A stretch of DNA of 32,085 nt from contig JAPWUB010000005.1 in NCBI GenBank assembly GCA_028275745.1, positions 1 to 32,085 on the forward strand. Direction: 5' to 3'. Below are positions 1-9,337 of this stretch, one piece after another. A model generated the notes under the pieces. That model ran no database searches, was not told the origin of the DNA, and saw only the letters and a list, made by a program, of their open reading frames with translations. Every line of letters starts with the position of its first letter. Position 1 is the first letter of the stretch. The translations under genes and the position numbers were made by a program. This DNA comes from Desulfurococcales archaeon. GTDB taxonomy: Archaea > Thermoproteota > Thermoprotei_A > Sulfolobales > Ignisphaeraceae.

Positions 1-527
1 TAGTATGTGAGAGCTCTAAAAGTTGCTTGTATATTGAAGTCTCTGCTAATAGTTGAAACAGCTATTGCTAAGCTTGACATTGTGGTTGTGAGGATAATAG
101 ATGTTGCTATAAGTATTGGTGTTTTTTCTATGGTTGGTGGGGATAGTAGGATCATAGCTAAAACTATGAAGGGGGCTTGATAAACGAGTCCCCTAAGCAT
201 ACCGCTTAAAATCCTGCCGAAGACAAGTGTTGTTCTTTTCATAGGTAGAGCCAGGAGATAGTCAACAAGTTCTCTTCTAACCTCCATACCAACTTCTCTA
301 CCTATAGAGAATGCAGCAACAAACGATGCTAAAGCAACTGCTCCAGGCGTCACATACTGTAGGTAATCAGGAACAATATCTCTCCTCATAAATCCTCTAA
401 AAACAAGAGCAAATATGAATATATCGGCGAGATTCATAGCCATTTGAGCAGCTAGCCAATACTTATTGTTTACAAATCTTTCAAGATCTCTAAAAGCTGT
501 AAGCCATAACTTCTTAACTTCGCTCAC
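1..527 (-). CDS. ABC-2 type transporter permease, C-terminus truncated by window edge
   Basis: Absent from the ORF track. Open minus-strand frame from GTG at 525-527 (VSEVKKLWLTAFRDLERFVNNKYWLAAQMAMNLADIFIFALVFRGFMRRDI...REVGMEVRRELVDYLLALPMKRTTLVFGRILSGMLRG...). The start overlaps the stop of the upstream permease. Hydrophobic, with an ABC-2 'LPM.R...GR' motif. Confidence 0.82.
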   Translation of the reverse strand, partial: MSEVKKLWLTAFRDLERFVNNKYWLAAQMAMNLADIFIFALVFRGFMRRDIVPDYLQYVTPGAVALASFVAAFSIGREVGMEVRRELVDYLLALPMKRTTLVFGRILSGMLRGLVYQAPFIVLAMILLSPPTIEKTPILIATSIILTTTMSSLAIAVSTISRDFNIQATFRALTY

Positions 528-1345
528 CTCCAGCCACCACCCTCTATCTTCTTCTCTATTACGTACATAGCTAGAACTGTAAAACCTATGAAGAGCCCAA
601 GTATGTAGCTTGCCATAGCTTCTGGGTTAGCGATAACTATTTCCCTGAATTCTTCGAATGAATAGAAAATACGTAGCAGATCCGCTAAATGAGATAAAGG
701 ATTGATTATTGCAGCATAGTAGTAAGGAGCAATATTCTTGAGTATAACAGCTGGGTAGAAAATTGTTGAAAGTCTAACAAGTATAGCATCAAGTACACCC
801 ATAATGATATCTGTCGCATCACTAGATTTTATGGAGAGTGTAGTAGTTAATACGAAGCCTGAGATAGCTATAGAGAAGATCAACGCCGATACAATTGAGA
901 TAACTATGGCTAAAAGATCGAACTCCTTTGCCAGAATGATAACCGTTAAAAACATTGGTAGAGTAAACAATGTAGAAGCTATGCCACTACCTATAGCTCT
1001 ACCTAAGGCAAGAATCTTCCTATTCATAGGTAAAGAGAGCTGATACTCAATAATACCTTCTTCAAATTCTTCAGCTATATCATATGCTCTTGAAGCTGTT
1101 ATAGTGAAGAGTATTGATGTATAGACACCTAAAAGATAGAAACTATAATAAGATGAGACGTCTAATCCTATACCTCTAGCGTTTACCATGTGAGCTATAA
1201 CAGGTCCGAAGAAAACCACTTGAATCACGAACCATGTAGCCCTCATAGCAACAAATATAACTCTTCTCACAATCTTCATCAAATCCCATTGGACAAGCAG
1301 TAGAATATACCTTAAATCTTTAAGAAGAGAGCTCATGCATACCAT
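524..1345 (-). CDS. ABC-2 type transporter permease
   Basis: 273 aa, multiple TM segments, 'EEFEEGIIEYQLSLPMNRKILALGRAIGSG' ABC-2 motif; start overlaps the stop of the ATPase gene. Confidence 0.85.
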   Translation of the reverse strand: MVCMSSLLKDLRYILLLVQWDLMKIVRRVIFVAMRATWFVIQVVFFGPVIAHMVNARGIGLDVSSYYSFYLLGVYTSILFTITASRAYDIAEEFEEGIIEYQLSLPMNRKILALGRAIGSGIASTLFTLPMFLTVIILAKEFDLLAIVISIVSALIFSIAISGFVLTTTLSIKSSDATDIIMGVLDAILVRLSTIFYPAVILKNIAPYYYAAIINPLSHLADLLRIFYSFEEFREIVIANPEAMASYILGLFIGFTVLAMYVIEKKIEGGGWR

Positions 1346-2310
1346 TAGCTTATCTCCTCTTTAAGTTTTGCACCAGCTATATAGAAGAAGACATCGTCAA
1401 GCGAGGGCTCTTTAACCATTATCCTAGCAACTTTTACACCTGATCTTCTTAATACATCAATGATATCAACAGCAACTTCTTCACCTCTGTTAACATATAT
1501 TATGACCTTGTTCCCCAACCCCTGTACTTTGCCGAAACGACTAAGCATATCTAGAACGTGCTGATCTGCATAAGACGCTAGCTCAAGTTCTATTGTATCA
1601 CCAAGGGGTACAAGATCTTTAAGCTCTTTGATAGTGCCTACAGCTTTCACCTTGCCTTTATACATAATGGCTATTCTTTCACACATTCTTTCAGCTTCAA
1701 ACATGTCATTTGTAGCAATTATGATTGTAGATCCTTCTTCTTTCAGCTCCCTAATTTTATCCCATAGATAATGCTTAGAAACAACATCTACCTGAGCTGT
1801 TGGTTCATCAAATATAGCTACCTTAGGCTTCTGTATCAATACCTTGGCTATCTCAACCTTCTTCCTAGTACCACCACTAAGCTGATAGAAGTACTTATTC
1901 CTATGCTCCCATAGACCTAGATCCTCCATAACATCTTTAACAACTTTCCTAGCTTCTTCCCCCGAATAACCAACAACCTTTGCATGCCATAGAAGAAGAT
2001 CGTAAGGCTTATCTATACCCAGCGCCTTCGACTCTTGAAAAGCTATTCCAACCATCTTCCTAACTTTATCCCCATCACTAACAACGCTATAGCCATAAAC
2101 ACGTACATCACCTGAAGTAGGTTTATACACCGTAGCTATTGTCAACAACGTTGTTGTTTTCCCACTTCCATTAGGACCTAGAAGACCAAATATCTCTCCA
2201 CCGTAAATTGTTAACGATATGTCATCAACAGCTACAAAGTTTCCAAACCTCTTAACCAAATTGATTATCTCAACAGCTTTCTCACTCATTGGCACCATTA
2301 CCTTACCCAA
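1345..2310 (-). CDS. ABC transporter ATP-binding protein (ABC-2 exporter type)
   Basis: Walker A GPNGSGKTT, signature LSGGTRKKVEIAKVL, Walker B VAIFDEPT. The true start may be the ATG giving MSEKAVEIINLVKRFG (about 2289). Confidence 0.93.
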   Translation of the reverse strand: MGKVMVPMSEKAVEIINLVKRFGNFVAVDDISLTIYGGEIFGLLGPNGSGKTTTLLTIATVYKPTSGDVRVYGYSVVSDGDKVRKMVGIAFQESKALGIDKPYDLLLWHAKVVGYSGEEARKVVKDVMEDLGLWEHRNKYFYQLSGGTRKKVEIAKVLIQKPKVAIFDEPTAQVDVVSKHYLWDKIRELKEEGSTIIIATNDMFEAERMCERIAIMYKGKVKAVGTIKELKDLVPLGDTIELELASYADQHVLDMLSRFGKVQGLGNKVIIYVNRGEEVAVDIIDVLRRSGVKVARIMVKEPSLDDVFFYIAGAKLKEEIS

Positions 2311-2682
2311 TACTCAATACCATACATACACTGTGTTAAACACATTAAGTAGAAGTAGCAAATATAGCTTGCTCAATATCGACCTATAGATCTAGATTCA
2401 GTCTAGCAGGAATCCCTACATTGCATTAAATGAAAAATATTCTGAGCTAAACTCTGATACAGATGAAACCTTAACATCTGTTTTAATGCCTGTTAGAAGT
2501 AGTTGACGATATGCATGTAAGAGATTTAGTCTTTCATTTGAAGAAAAAGAGAAGATTATTAATGAATTCAAAGCGAGGGGCTAAGCCCTATTTCCAGCTT
2601 TGTACCAGTAATGCCGCGAAGCATCAAACTGTTTTCATTACCTCTTCTTCCATTTAAACAAAACATTTATATGTATGAAACC

Positions 2683-2690
2683 GCTTATAT
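2683..2690 (+). promoter_or_regulatory. TATA box for the aldolase gene
   Basis: 'ccgcttatatct' about 32 nt upstream of ATG 2722, typical archaeal spacing for a short leader. Confidence 0.45.
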
Positions 2691-2721
2691 CTATTGAGCT
2701 TCCCTATTCGGGTGTTACAAC

Positions 2722-3537
2722 ATGGCTTTCAACTATGTTGGTAAAAAGGTTCGACTTTCAAGAATACTGAAAGATGGGAAAGCAGTTGTTTTCGCATTTG
2801 ATCATGGTGTTGAGCATGGACCTGCAGACTTTCCTCTAGAACACATTAATCCTAGGGTTATACTGAGTAAGGTTGTTGAAGCTGGTGTTGATGCTGTGAT
2901 GCTCTTACCTGGTATGGCTCAGCTAACCTATGATGTGTGGGGTAATAAGACAGCCCTAATAGTTAAGGTTACTAGCAAGACCAACCTTAGACCTGAGAAT
3001 GAAAGACTTTTGCAGAGCGTCTTTGGCTATGTTGAAGATGCTGTTGCGTTGGGTGCTGATGCTGTTGCAGCAACTGTTTACTGGGGTAGTCCGTACGAGG
3101 ATCAGATGCTTCAGCAGTGGTTTGCTGTGAGAGAGGCTGCTGAAAGGTATGGACTTCCATGCCTTCAGCTCGCCTATCCCAGGGGGCCCGCAATAAAGAA
3201 TATGTATGATGTTGAGGTTGTTAAGTACGGTGTTAGAGCCGCAATTGAAAGTGGGGCTGACCTGATAAAGACTTACTATACTGGTTCTAGAGAGACGTTT
3301 GCAGAGGTTGTGAGGGTTGCTGCAGGTGTGCCGGTACTAATGAGTGGTGGGCCTCAGAGGGAGAAACCAATTGATTTCTTGAGAGACGTTAAGAATGTTA
3401 TGGATGCAGGTGCACAGGGAGTAGTTGTTGGAAGGAATGTGTTTAGGCATAGGAACCCTGGAGGAATGATAAAGGCTATAATGGCAATAGTTCACGAGGG
3501 TAAGGACCCCGAAGAAGTAATTAAGTATGTTGAGTAG
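2722..3537 (+). CDS. fba: Fructose-bisphosphate aldolase, archaeal class I (DhnA family)
   Basis: [16 protein letters not shown], Schiff-base segment [12 protein letters not shown], phosphate-binding MSGGPQ and GVVVGRNVF motifs. Confidence 0.93.
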   Translation: MAFNYVGKKVRLSRILKDGKAVVFAFDHGVEHGPADFPLEHINPRVILSKVVEAGVDAVMLLPGMAQLTYDVWGNKTALIVKVTSKTNLRPENERLLQSVFGYVEDAVALGADAVAATVYWGSPYEDQMLQQWFAVREAAERYGLPCLQLAYPRGPAIKNMYDVEVVKYGVRAAIESGADLIKTYYTGSRETFAEVVRVAAGVPVLMSGGPQREKPIDFLRDVKNVMDAGAQGVVVGRNVFRHRNPGGMIKAIMAIVHEGKDPEEVIKYVE

Positions 3538-3545
3538 GGACAAAA

Positions 3546-4472
3546 ATGGAGAAGAAGTATGATCTAGTAACAGTAGGACATGCACTTGTAGATATCAGGA
3601 TTATTGTTGATAAGTTTCCAGGACCAGATGAAGAAGCTGTTGTACTTAACCAGACATGGGGTGCTGGTGGTTCTGCAGTTAATGTAGCTATTGATGCTAG
3701 TAGGCTTGGGCTTAGAACAGCTGTCATAGCCAAGATAGGTTTCGATAACTTTGGAAGGATTATAGTTGACGAGCTTCTAAAGGAAGGTGTAGACGTAAGC
3801 GGTCTACGAATCTCATCAAGAGGTGGGACAGGGTTTACAATTGTCGCTATAGATAGGAACGGAGATATAACGATGTATGGGTTTAAAGGTGCTGCAGAAG
3901 AACTTGAGCCTAGCGAGGTTGATGCAGAGGTAATAATGAATAGTAGATATGTTCATATTGCTAGCCTAAGAATAGATACAACTATCAAAGCAATAGAGAT
4001 CGCAAAAAACGCTGGTGCAAAGATTTCCTGGGATCCTGGCAGAGTCCTAGCCAAAAAAGGTCTTAAAGAACTTGAGAAAATAATCAAATCCGTTGATATT
4101 GTCCTCGCCAACAAGTATGAAGTAGCAGCTATTACAGGTCTAGATGTGGAGAAGTATAGGGAGTCAGCCAAGATACTAAAGGATCTGGGCCCAGAGCTCA
4201 TTATTGTAAAGCTCGGTCCTAAAGGTGTTTACGCTCTTGGAAAAGACATTGATGAAGAGGTGCCAGCATTAAAAGTAGATAGAGTTGTCGATACAACAGG
4301 TGCTGGCGACGCATTTGCAGCGGGGCTCATTGCCGGAATAGTAAAGGGGTATTCAATCAAAAAAGCCATTATTTATGCTAATGCTGTTGCAGCATTGAAG
4401 ATATCTAGACTGGGCTCTCACGAAGTTCCAACGCATAAAGAAGTTGTTGAGTACATTTGGAAAGCGCTATGA
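3546..4472 (+). CDS. PfkB/ribokinase-family sugar kinase (candidate 6-phosphofructokinase or fructokinase)
   Basis: N-terminal GHALVDIRIIVDKFPGPDE and GGSAVNVAIDASRLG; C-terminal DTTGAGDAFAAGLIAG anion hole and catalytic Asp. Starts 8 nt after fba. Confidence 0.9.
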   Translation: MEKKYDLVTVGHALVDIRIIVDKFPGPDEEAVVLNQTWGAGGSAVNVAIDASRLGLRTAVIAKIGFDNFGRIIVDELLKEGVDVSGLRISSRGGTGFTIVAIDRNGDITMYGFKGAAEELEPSEVDAEVIMNSRYVHIASLRIDTTIKAIEIAKNAGAKISWDPGRVLAKKGLKELEKIIKSVDIVLANKYEVAAITGLDVEKYRESAKILKDLGPELIIVKLGPKGVYALGKDIDEEVPALKVDRVVDTTGAGDAFAAGLIAGIVKGYSIKKAIIYANAVAALKISRLGSHEVPTHKEVVEYIWKAL

Positions 4473-4503
4473 TATTAGAGCTAAAAGGCTTTAATCACAT
4501 GTA

Positions 4504-4869
4504 TTAGCGTAGAACATTGCTTATCCTTATAATGTTTAACGCCTCAGCTATTTCAAGGACCCAACCAGCTAACTCTCTTGCAATGAGATAAGTGGCTGTA
4601 TCCTCATCTAGTTCTTGGCCTAGAACCTCCTTAACAACTTCTCTAGCAATCTCTCCGATTATCCTACTCTTAAATATATTCACAAGTTTCTCTAAAACGT
4701 TAAGAAGGCTTTCATCTCTTCTTGCAGCCTCTTCAATAAGCTCTAGCTCTTTACTACTTGGTGTAACAGGTTCTGTATCTATACCTCGCTTCTTTAACTC
4801 CTCAACATATCTAAGTATAAGCTGAGGATTCTTAACGAACTTCCCACTACTTAACATCATGTTTATCAC
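4504..4869 (-). CDS. Conserved-looking archaeal protein of unknown function, all-helical
   Basis: 121-aa ORF with coherent Lys/Glu/Leu-rich composition between two well-defined genes. Confidence 0.65.
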   Translation of the reverse strand: MINMMLSSGKFVKNPQLILRYVEELKKRGIDTEPVTPSSKELELIEEAARRDESLLNVLEKLVNIFKSRIIGEIAREVVKEVLGQELDEDTATYLIARELAGWVLEIAEALNIIRISNVLR

Positions 4870-4966
4870 TACTCGTACTAGCTCTGCTCTTAGAAGGTTA
4901 AAACTTTGTAATGATAAAACATATAGTAATCCAGAATTGGTAAAATGGTGTGGAGGTGTTTAAGCG

Positions 4967-5839
4967 TTGTACCTAAGGATCCTGGTTAATTTTTGTGGAG
5001 TTCCAGAGGCTAGAGGGTACCGAAGCTTTATAGTCAGGTTTGGTGAGGTAGCTATACGGATTAGCTATGCATACATGTCATCGGTTGATGAAGCTTATAC
5101 TAAGTGTTGGGTCGTTGCGCAGGATTCTCAGCATATTCTTGGCACTATTGGTGTTGGCAAGGTTGTAGCTGTTGGTGTTGGTGTGGACAGTATTAGGGAA
5201 GGTGATAGAGTTGCCACAATAACCTTTAGTGGCAGTGCACAAAGCATTACTACTGCAAGCTCTAGTGCTGTACATGTATTTAACTCCTCAAACTATACTG
5301 ACCTAGACCTAGTTTTTATAGCCTCCTTATCAATTCAGAAACAGCTCCTTGAACTTATTAAGGGGGTGCACGTCCTTATTGTTGGAAAAGATCTTTCAAT
5401 AATTCCATTTGCATTAACGGCTCAGCAATATGCGGCTAAGCTATACATAATCCCTAAGTATACTTTGTGGCCTGATATTGTCAAGGGTGAGCACGTATCA
5501 CTTTTTGAAGATAAGCCTATCTCTGACGTTGCTGTGGTAGCAACATATGACCCTGTAGTGGTCTCAGCGATCCCAAGGCTTGTAAAGGAGGATGCCACAC
5601 TAGTACTGCACCCATTAATTAAGAAGATTTCAACGCTAACAAGTTCTGCACCATCATCATTCAATATAAAAACTATGAGATTTGGTGATCTTGCTGTAGG
5701 TGAGGCCATGTATGAGAAGCTTAGAGATGTGATTGTGCCCAGGGTTCCTGTAGTAAAACCAGATGAATTTATTAAGAAGCCTAGATTTCCATCCATAATC
5801 TCATTTACTGCTAAGGATATTGAGGAACCTAGCTCTTAA
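4967..5839 (+). CDS. MDR (zinc-type alcohol dehydrogenase-like) superfamily protein, apparently degenerate
   Basis: TTG start; 'IGVGKVVAVGVGVDSIREGDRVATITF' matches the MDR GroES-like segment; 'VLIVGKDLSIIPFALTAQQYAAKLYII' sits at the Rossmann position. Confidence 0.65.
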   Translation: MYLRILVNFCGVPEARGYRSFIVRFGEVAIRISYAYMSSVDEAYTKCWVVAQDSQHILGTIGVGKVVAVGVGVDSIREGDRVATITFSGSAQSITTASSSAVHVFNSSNYTDLDLVFIASLSIQKQLLELIKGVHVLIVGKDLSIIPFALTAQQYAAKLYIIPKYTLWPDIVKGEHVSLFEDKPISDVAVVATYDPVVVSAIPRLVKEDATLVLHPLIKKISTLTSSAPSSFNIKTMRFGDLAVGEAMYEKLRDVIVPRVPVVKPDEFIKKPRFPSIISFTAKDIEEPSS

Positions 5840-7363
5840 CTCTAGGTACCGTATTGGGATGCCCATATCTACGACCCTATGCCATGGAGGTTCAGACCAC
5901 CCCTTCTTAATGTAATCCACAATATTGCTGTCAGCACTTTGAAGAGCTTTTCTAAAGCCAGATAAGCCTAGTCCATACCTAGCCCATTCAACTACTATTC
6001 TAGAAGTTTCTTCAGAGCCCTGTGCAATGACTGCTTGAGCAAACGCCCAATCTGGGTCAAGAACGCTGACCTTTATACCACCTTCTCTAGCAATACCTCT
6101 GTATTGATCTAGTGCTTCACTTGCTTTAAGCACGTGTATTGGTGGTAGGAACTGGTAGGGTGTCCATGGTTTGGGGACTAATGGGTTTAACGTTATTTCT
6201 ACAAATCCTCTCCTAATAGTCTTAATCTTTGATATGAACTCTTTAAAGTGCTTAAGCTCTTCATCGAGGGCTAGATCTGGAAACCCTGTGATAAGATATA
6301 GCTTAACATGGTTAAACCCAAGGCGATAAGCCTCATTAATGACTTCAACTAGCTTCTCTTGCGCAAAGCATTTACCTATCCTACACCCATAGCCAGGTAC
6401 AAGGGTTTCAGGAGCTATTGTAAGTGTTTTCTGCCCTAGTAACCTGATAAGCTCAAGCCTCTTACTGTTCAGATGATCTAACCTAATAGATGGCGCAGAG
6501 GCTTCAACGCCTTTTTCAGCGAGCTTCTCAAGAAAGGAATCTATGCCTGGTACCGAAAATAATGAGAGTGAGTAGAGCACTAACCTTGGAATGCCGAGAA
6601 ACCGTATACCAGCTTCAGCAATTCTCTCAAGTGTATCAACATTTCTGTACCTAAATGGGTACATTATGTGAGCCTCCATACAAAAAGCACAGAGGTGTGG
6701 ACAACCACGAGAAACCTCAACCCTAAAGCCATAGCCATAAACAGGCTCCTCATCCACTGAATAAACCTGATTGATAGGGTGCTGAACACTGTTCAAATCC
6801 TTTACAAAACACCTTCTCTTCACCTCATTGAAAGGTGGTGCTACGACACATGGATGATCTCTGATAAGCTTGAGTGGGTTAGGTTCTGAAGCGCTGTAAA
6901 CTATGTCTTTTAGAACTTCCTCCGCCTCACCTATAACCACAGCATCTACAATACCACTTAGAGGTAGAGGATTAGCTGTAGGCGCTACACCACCTGCTAT
7001 TACAACAGGTTTTTGAGCTCCCTTAACACTGCTTAACAGCCCTAACTGCATTAAAATATATGCCGCTGTAACATAGTCTAGCTCAAATGATAGCGAAAGT
7101 AGTATGAGGTCAAGTTTCCTCAGATTCAAAGGATCGTCAAGAGCTTCCAAAACCTTCTCCTTAAAATCGAACACATATCTATAGGCTTTTACCCCATCAA
7201 GACTGTTGAGGTATGTATAAGCATATTGATAGAATAGAGATGCTGACGCAGCGTTATATGGTATTGGCAACAGTATCCCTACCTTAATATCCGAGGGCTT
7301 ACCCTTCCTCTCAAATACAACATTCTCTCTTCTACGCCTAAATACAACAAATTCTCGATACAT
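5801..7363 (-). CDS. B12-binding domain / radical SAM protein
   Basis: CPHLCAFCMEAH radical SAM CxxxCxxC cluster; N-terminal cobalamin-binding-like domain (GILLPIPYNAAS..., VVIGEAEEVLKD); TIAPET motif. Confidence 0.88.
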   Translation of the reverse strand: MYREFVVFRRRRENVVFERKGKPSDIKVGILLPIPYNAASASLFYQYAYTYLNSLDGVKAYRYVFDFKEKVLEALDDPLNLRKLDLILLSLSFELDYVTAAYILMQLGLLSSVKGAQKPVVIAGGVAPTANPLPLSGIVDAVVIGEAEEVLKDIVYSASEPNPLKLIRDHPCVVAPPFNEVKRRCFVKDLNSVQHPINQVYSVDEEPVYGYGFRVEVSRGCPHLCAFCMEAHIMYPFRYRNVDTLERIAEAGIRFLGIPRLVLYSLSLFSVPGIDSFLEKLAEKGVEASAPSIRLDHLNSKRLELIRLLGQKTLTIAPETLVPGYGCRIGKCFAQEKLVEVINEAYRLGFNHVKLYLITGFPDLALDEELKHFKEFISKIKTIRRGFVEITLNPLVPKPWTPYQFLPPIHVLKASEALDQYRGIAREGGIKVSVLDPDWAFAQAVIAQGSEETSRIVVEWARYGLGLSGFRKALQSADSNIVDYIKKGWSEPPWHRVVDMGIPIRYLELRARFLNILSSK

Positions 7364-7969
7364 TCATGTGACTACCTCAACATCTAAGGTTTCAAAATCG
7401 ATGGTGATTACGGTTACATCCTTCTTTGACGCTACAATCACAAGATTATCACTCGCATTATCTATGCATATCTCATCCTTTAGTGAATTGTTGCACACCA
7501 ATATTACTGTTTTGGAGAAAAGCTGAGAGAAATCAAGCAATGAATGCACACCTACGCTAAGCTCTTTACCGAGAATGCGCACCTTTGAGCAACGCGAACC
7601 TTTTGGCGGATAGATCGAGACTATTAATGCGTATCTACACCAATTTGGTGCTGTACTCTTCAGCCTTTCATAGTTCTGAAGAGGATTTTTAGAATCTATG
7701 CCTCCAACGCATATCTGCGTTTCAATGGCTTGCCAAGATCCTGATATGTACTTACCTCTCTTTTTCAGAAACCTAATACTATATATGTCGTCTTCAAGCT
7801 GCAATAAGCCGTATGTGTTTGGCCATAGGTCAAAGAGGTTTCTATAGCTTGAGACCCCACATACAATTACAACGTTGGGTCTATGCTCCTTCAGAAGCGT
7901 TACAATTCTATCAATGTTTATAGAACCTGAAATAGATGTGCTAAGAACTGTGAGAACCCTTAAAAACAT
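7364..7969 (-). CDS. Unknown protein, possibly a degenerate metallophosphoesterase-like fold
   Basis: The ORF track extends to 8032 from a TTG overlapping the PRTase gene. ATG at 7967-7969 (MFLRVLTV...) is a more likely start. VGGIDSKNP and VSIYPPKGSRCSK resemble calcineurin-like motifs. Confidence 0.55.
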   Translation of the reverse strand: MFLRVLTVLSTSISGSINIDRIVTLLKEHRPNVVIVCGVSSYRNLFDLWPNTYGLLQLEDDIYSIRFLKKRGKYISGSWQAIETQICVGGIDSKNPLQNYERLKSTAPNWCRYALIVSIYPPKGSRCSKVRILGKELSVGVHSLLDFSQLFSKTVILVCNNSLKDEICIDNASDNLVIVASKKDVTVITIDFETLDVEVVT

Positions 7970-7994
7970 TTTATAGCTATGTCCCTCAGCTTCT

Positions 7995-8708
7995 TTAGAC
8001 TTGGAAGAATGCCTTGTAGTTATTGCCAACATATTTCTCTATGATTTGCCTCCAGCTGTCGCCAATGGCTAAAAGCGCGTAAAATCCTACTGGCCTGCCC
8101 CCAGCTTTCTTTATTAGCTCAAAGACTGCTGCACTTGTTCTTCCACTCCTAACAACATCATCTACAACAAGAACCTTCTCACCATATTCAATGACTCCGC
8201 TTGGAAGGTATAACGTGACAACTTCTGGCGGTGAGGATGTGACATAACTTACTTCATAAAACTTTTGGTATCCCACCTCCTTCCTCTTCTTAATAACAAC
8301 AAGCTTGGAGTTAAGCCTACGAGCAGTAAGCGTTGCAAGCGCTATTCCATCGACCTCCACAGTTGCAACACAGTTGACTCCAAGGTTCTGGCTCCAGATA
8401 TAGGCATCTATAGAGGCTATATTTAGTAAGTCTATGTTGTAGACAAGCTCATAGGTCTTTGCAAAGCCTTCAACATCAAACTCTACAAACTTCTCTCTAA
8501 GCTTCTCTAAAATAGCTCGATCCAAAAGCTTCATTAAAAGAGTCCTTGCCCTCTCAGCAGAGGGTTTTACTTCGCCATGTACATACCTCCATATTGTGGG
8601 GGAAGTCAAATCAATAAGCTTCTCAAGCTCCTTAAACTTGAAGAACTTCTTCATACTTGTCAATAGTTCTACAACAAGATCCCTCTCATCAACAGTCATG
8701 CACCACAC
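7995..8708 (-). CDS. HTH-phosphoribosyltransferase regulator (GfcR/PyrE-like)
   Basis: N-terminal HTH (LEKLIDLTSPTIWRYVHGEVKPSAERARTLL); C-terminal PRPP-binding motif EKVLVVDDVVRSGRTSAAVFELIKKAGG. Confidence 0.85.
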   Translation of the reverse strand: MWCMTVDERDLVVELLTSMKKFFKFKELEKLIDLTSPTIWRYVHGEVKPSAERARTLLMKLLDRAILEKLREKFVEFDVEGFAKTYELVYNIDLLNIASIDAYIWSQNLGVNCVATVEVDGIALATLTARRLNSKLVVIKKRKEVGYQKFYEVSYVTSSPPEVVTLYLPSGVIEYGEKVLVVDDVVRSGRTSAAVFELIKKAGGRPVGFYALLAIGDSWRQIIEKYVGNNYKAFFQV

Positions 8709-8906
8709 CTATCGCCTCCATAAAGCTCTACAACTGCACAGTCACAAATATTTCTTCACTTAAATAAACTTGACGCTCCATTAAATACGAGACTGTTGCT
8801 GTTCAAACATAATTTAAATTAAGTAAATCACTATTTTATATAAATTGTTTGCAGAATGAGTAGTGAAATACCTATAGCCCATTAAAACACATTGCCAGAC
8901 TCTAAT

Positions 8907-9221
8907 TCAATGCTTTGTAAGAGTGCCTGCCGCAATTACTAAACCTTCAAACGCAGCTTTATTTAATGATTCAGCCAACTTCTCTAATATTATATCAATA
9001 GCACTCTCATCTTCGGTGCAAGGAATAATCTCCTCTCCATTAATTGATATCCCAGAAATCTGTGAGAACATAGGCTGTGATACAACTATCTCTATGTTGA
9101 TATAGCTTCTATTCACAGTCTTTCTTACAGTATTTACTATCCTACCACATCTACGCATACTATCAGTGTTTGATGCTATTACTATTAACTTAACTTTGTT
9201 CATGTACACAGCCTCACTCAA
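8907..9221 (-). CDS. Hypothetical protein
   Basis: 104 aa; MNKVKLIVIASNTDSMRRCGRIVNTVRK... The likely start is the internal ATG. Confidence 0.55.
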   Translation of the reverse strand: MSEAVYMNKVKLIVIASNTDSMRRCGRIVNTVRKTVNRSYINIEIVVSQPMFSQISGISINGEEIIPCTEDESAIDIILEKLAESLNKAAFEGLVIAAGTLTKH

Positions 9222-9280
9222 TTAATTAATCTGTACTAATATTTAAGATGTAAAGCTTCAAGGATTCAACATGTAAAAGC

Positions 9281-9288
9281 TTATAAGT
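9281..9288 (+). promoter_or_regulatory. TATA box for the downstream winged-helix-like gene
   Basis: 'aaaagcttataagttttactg'; expected TSS about 25 nt downstream, near 9310. Confidence 0.45.
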
Positions 9289-9337
9289 TTTACTGCAAAA
9301 AACATATTTGGTGAGAGAGAACGAAGAGGTGATGTTC

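Noticed and set aside
2445-2500. CTGA-TAC-AGATGA stretch resembling D'-C' boxes
   Set aside because: No proper RUGAUGA C box or terminal D box in the expected places.
6785-6805. 'gttcaaatcc' resembling a tRNA T-loop
   Set aside because: Lies within the radical SAM coding sequence; no acceptor or anticodon stems around it.
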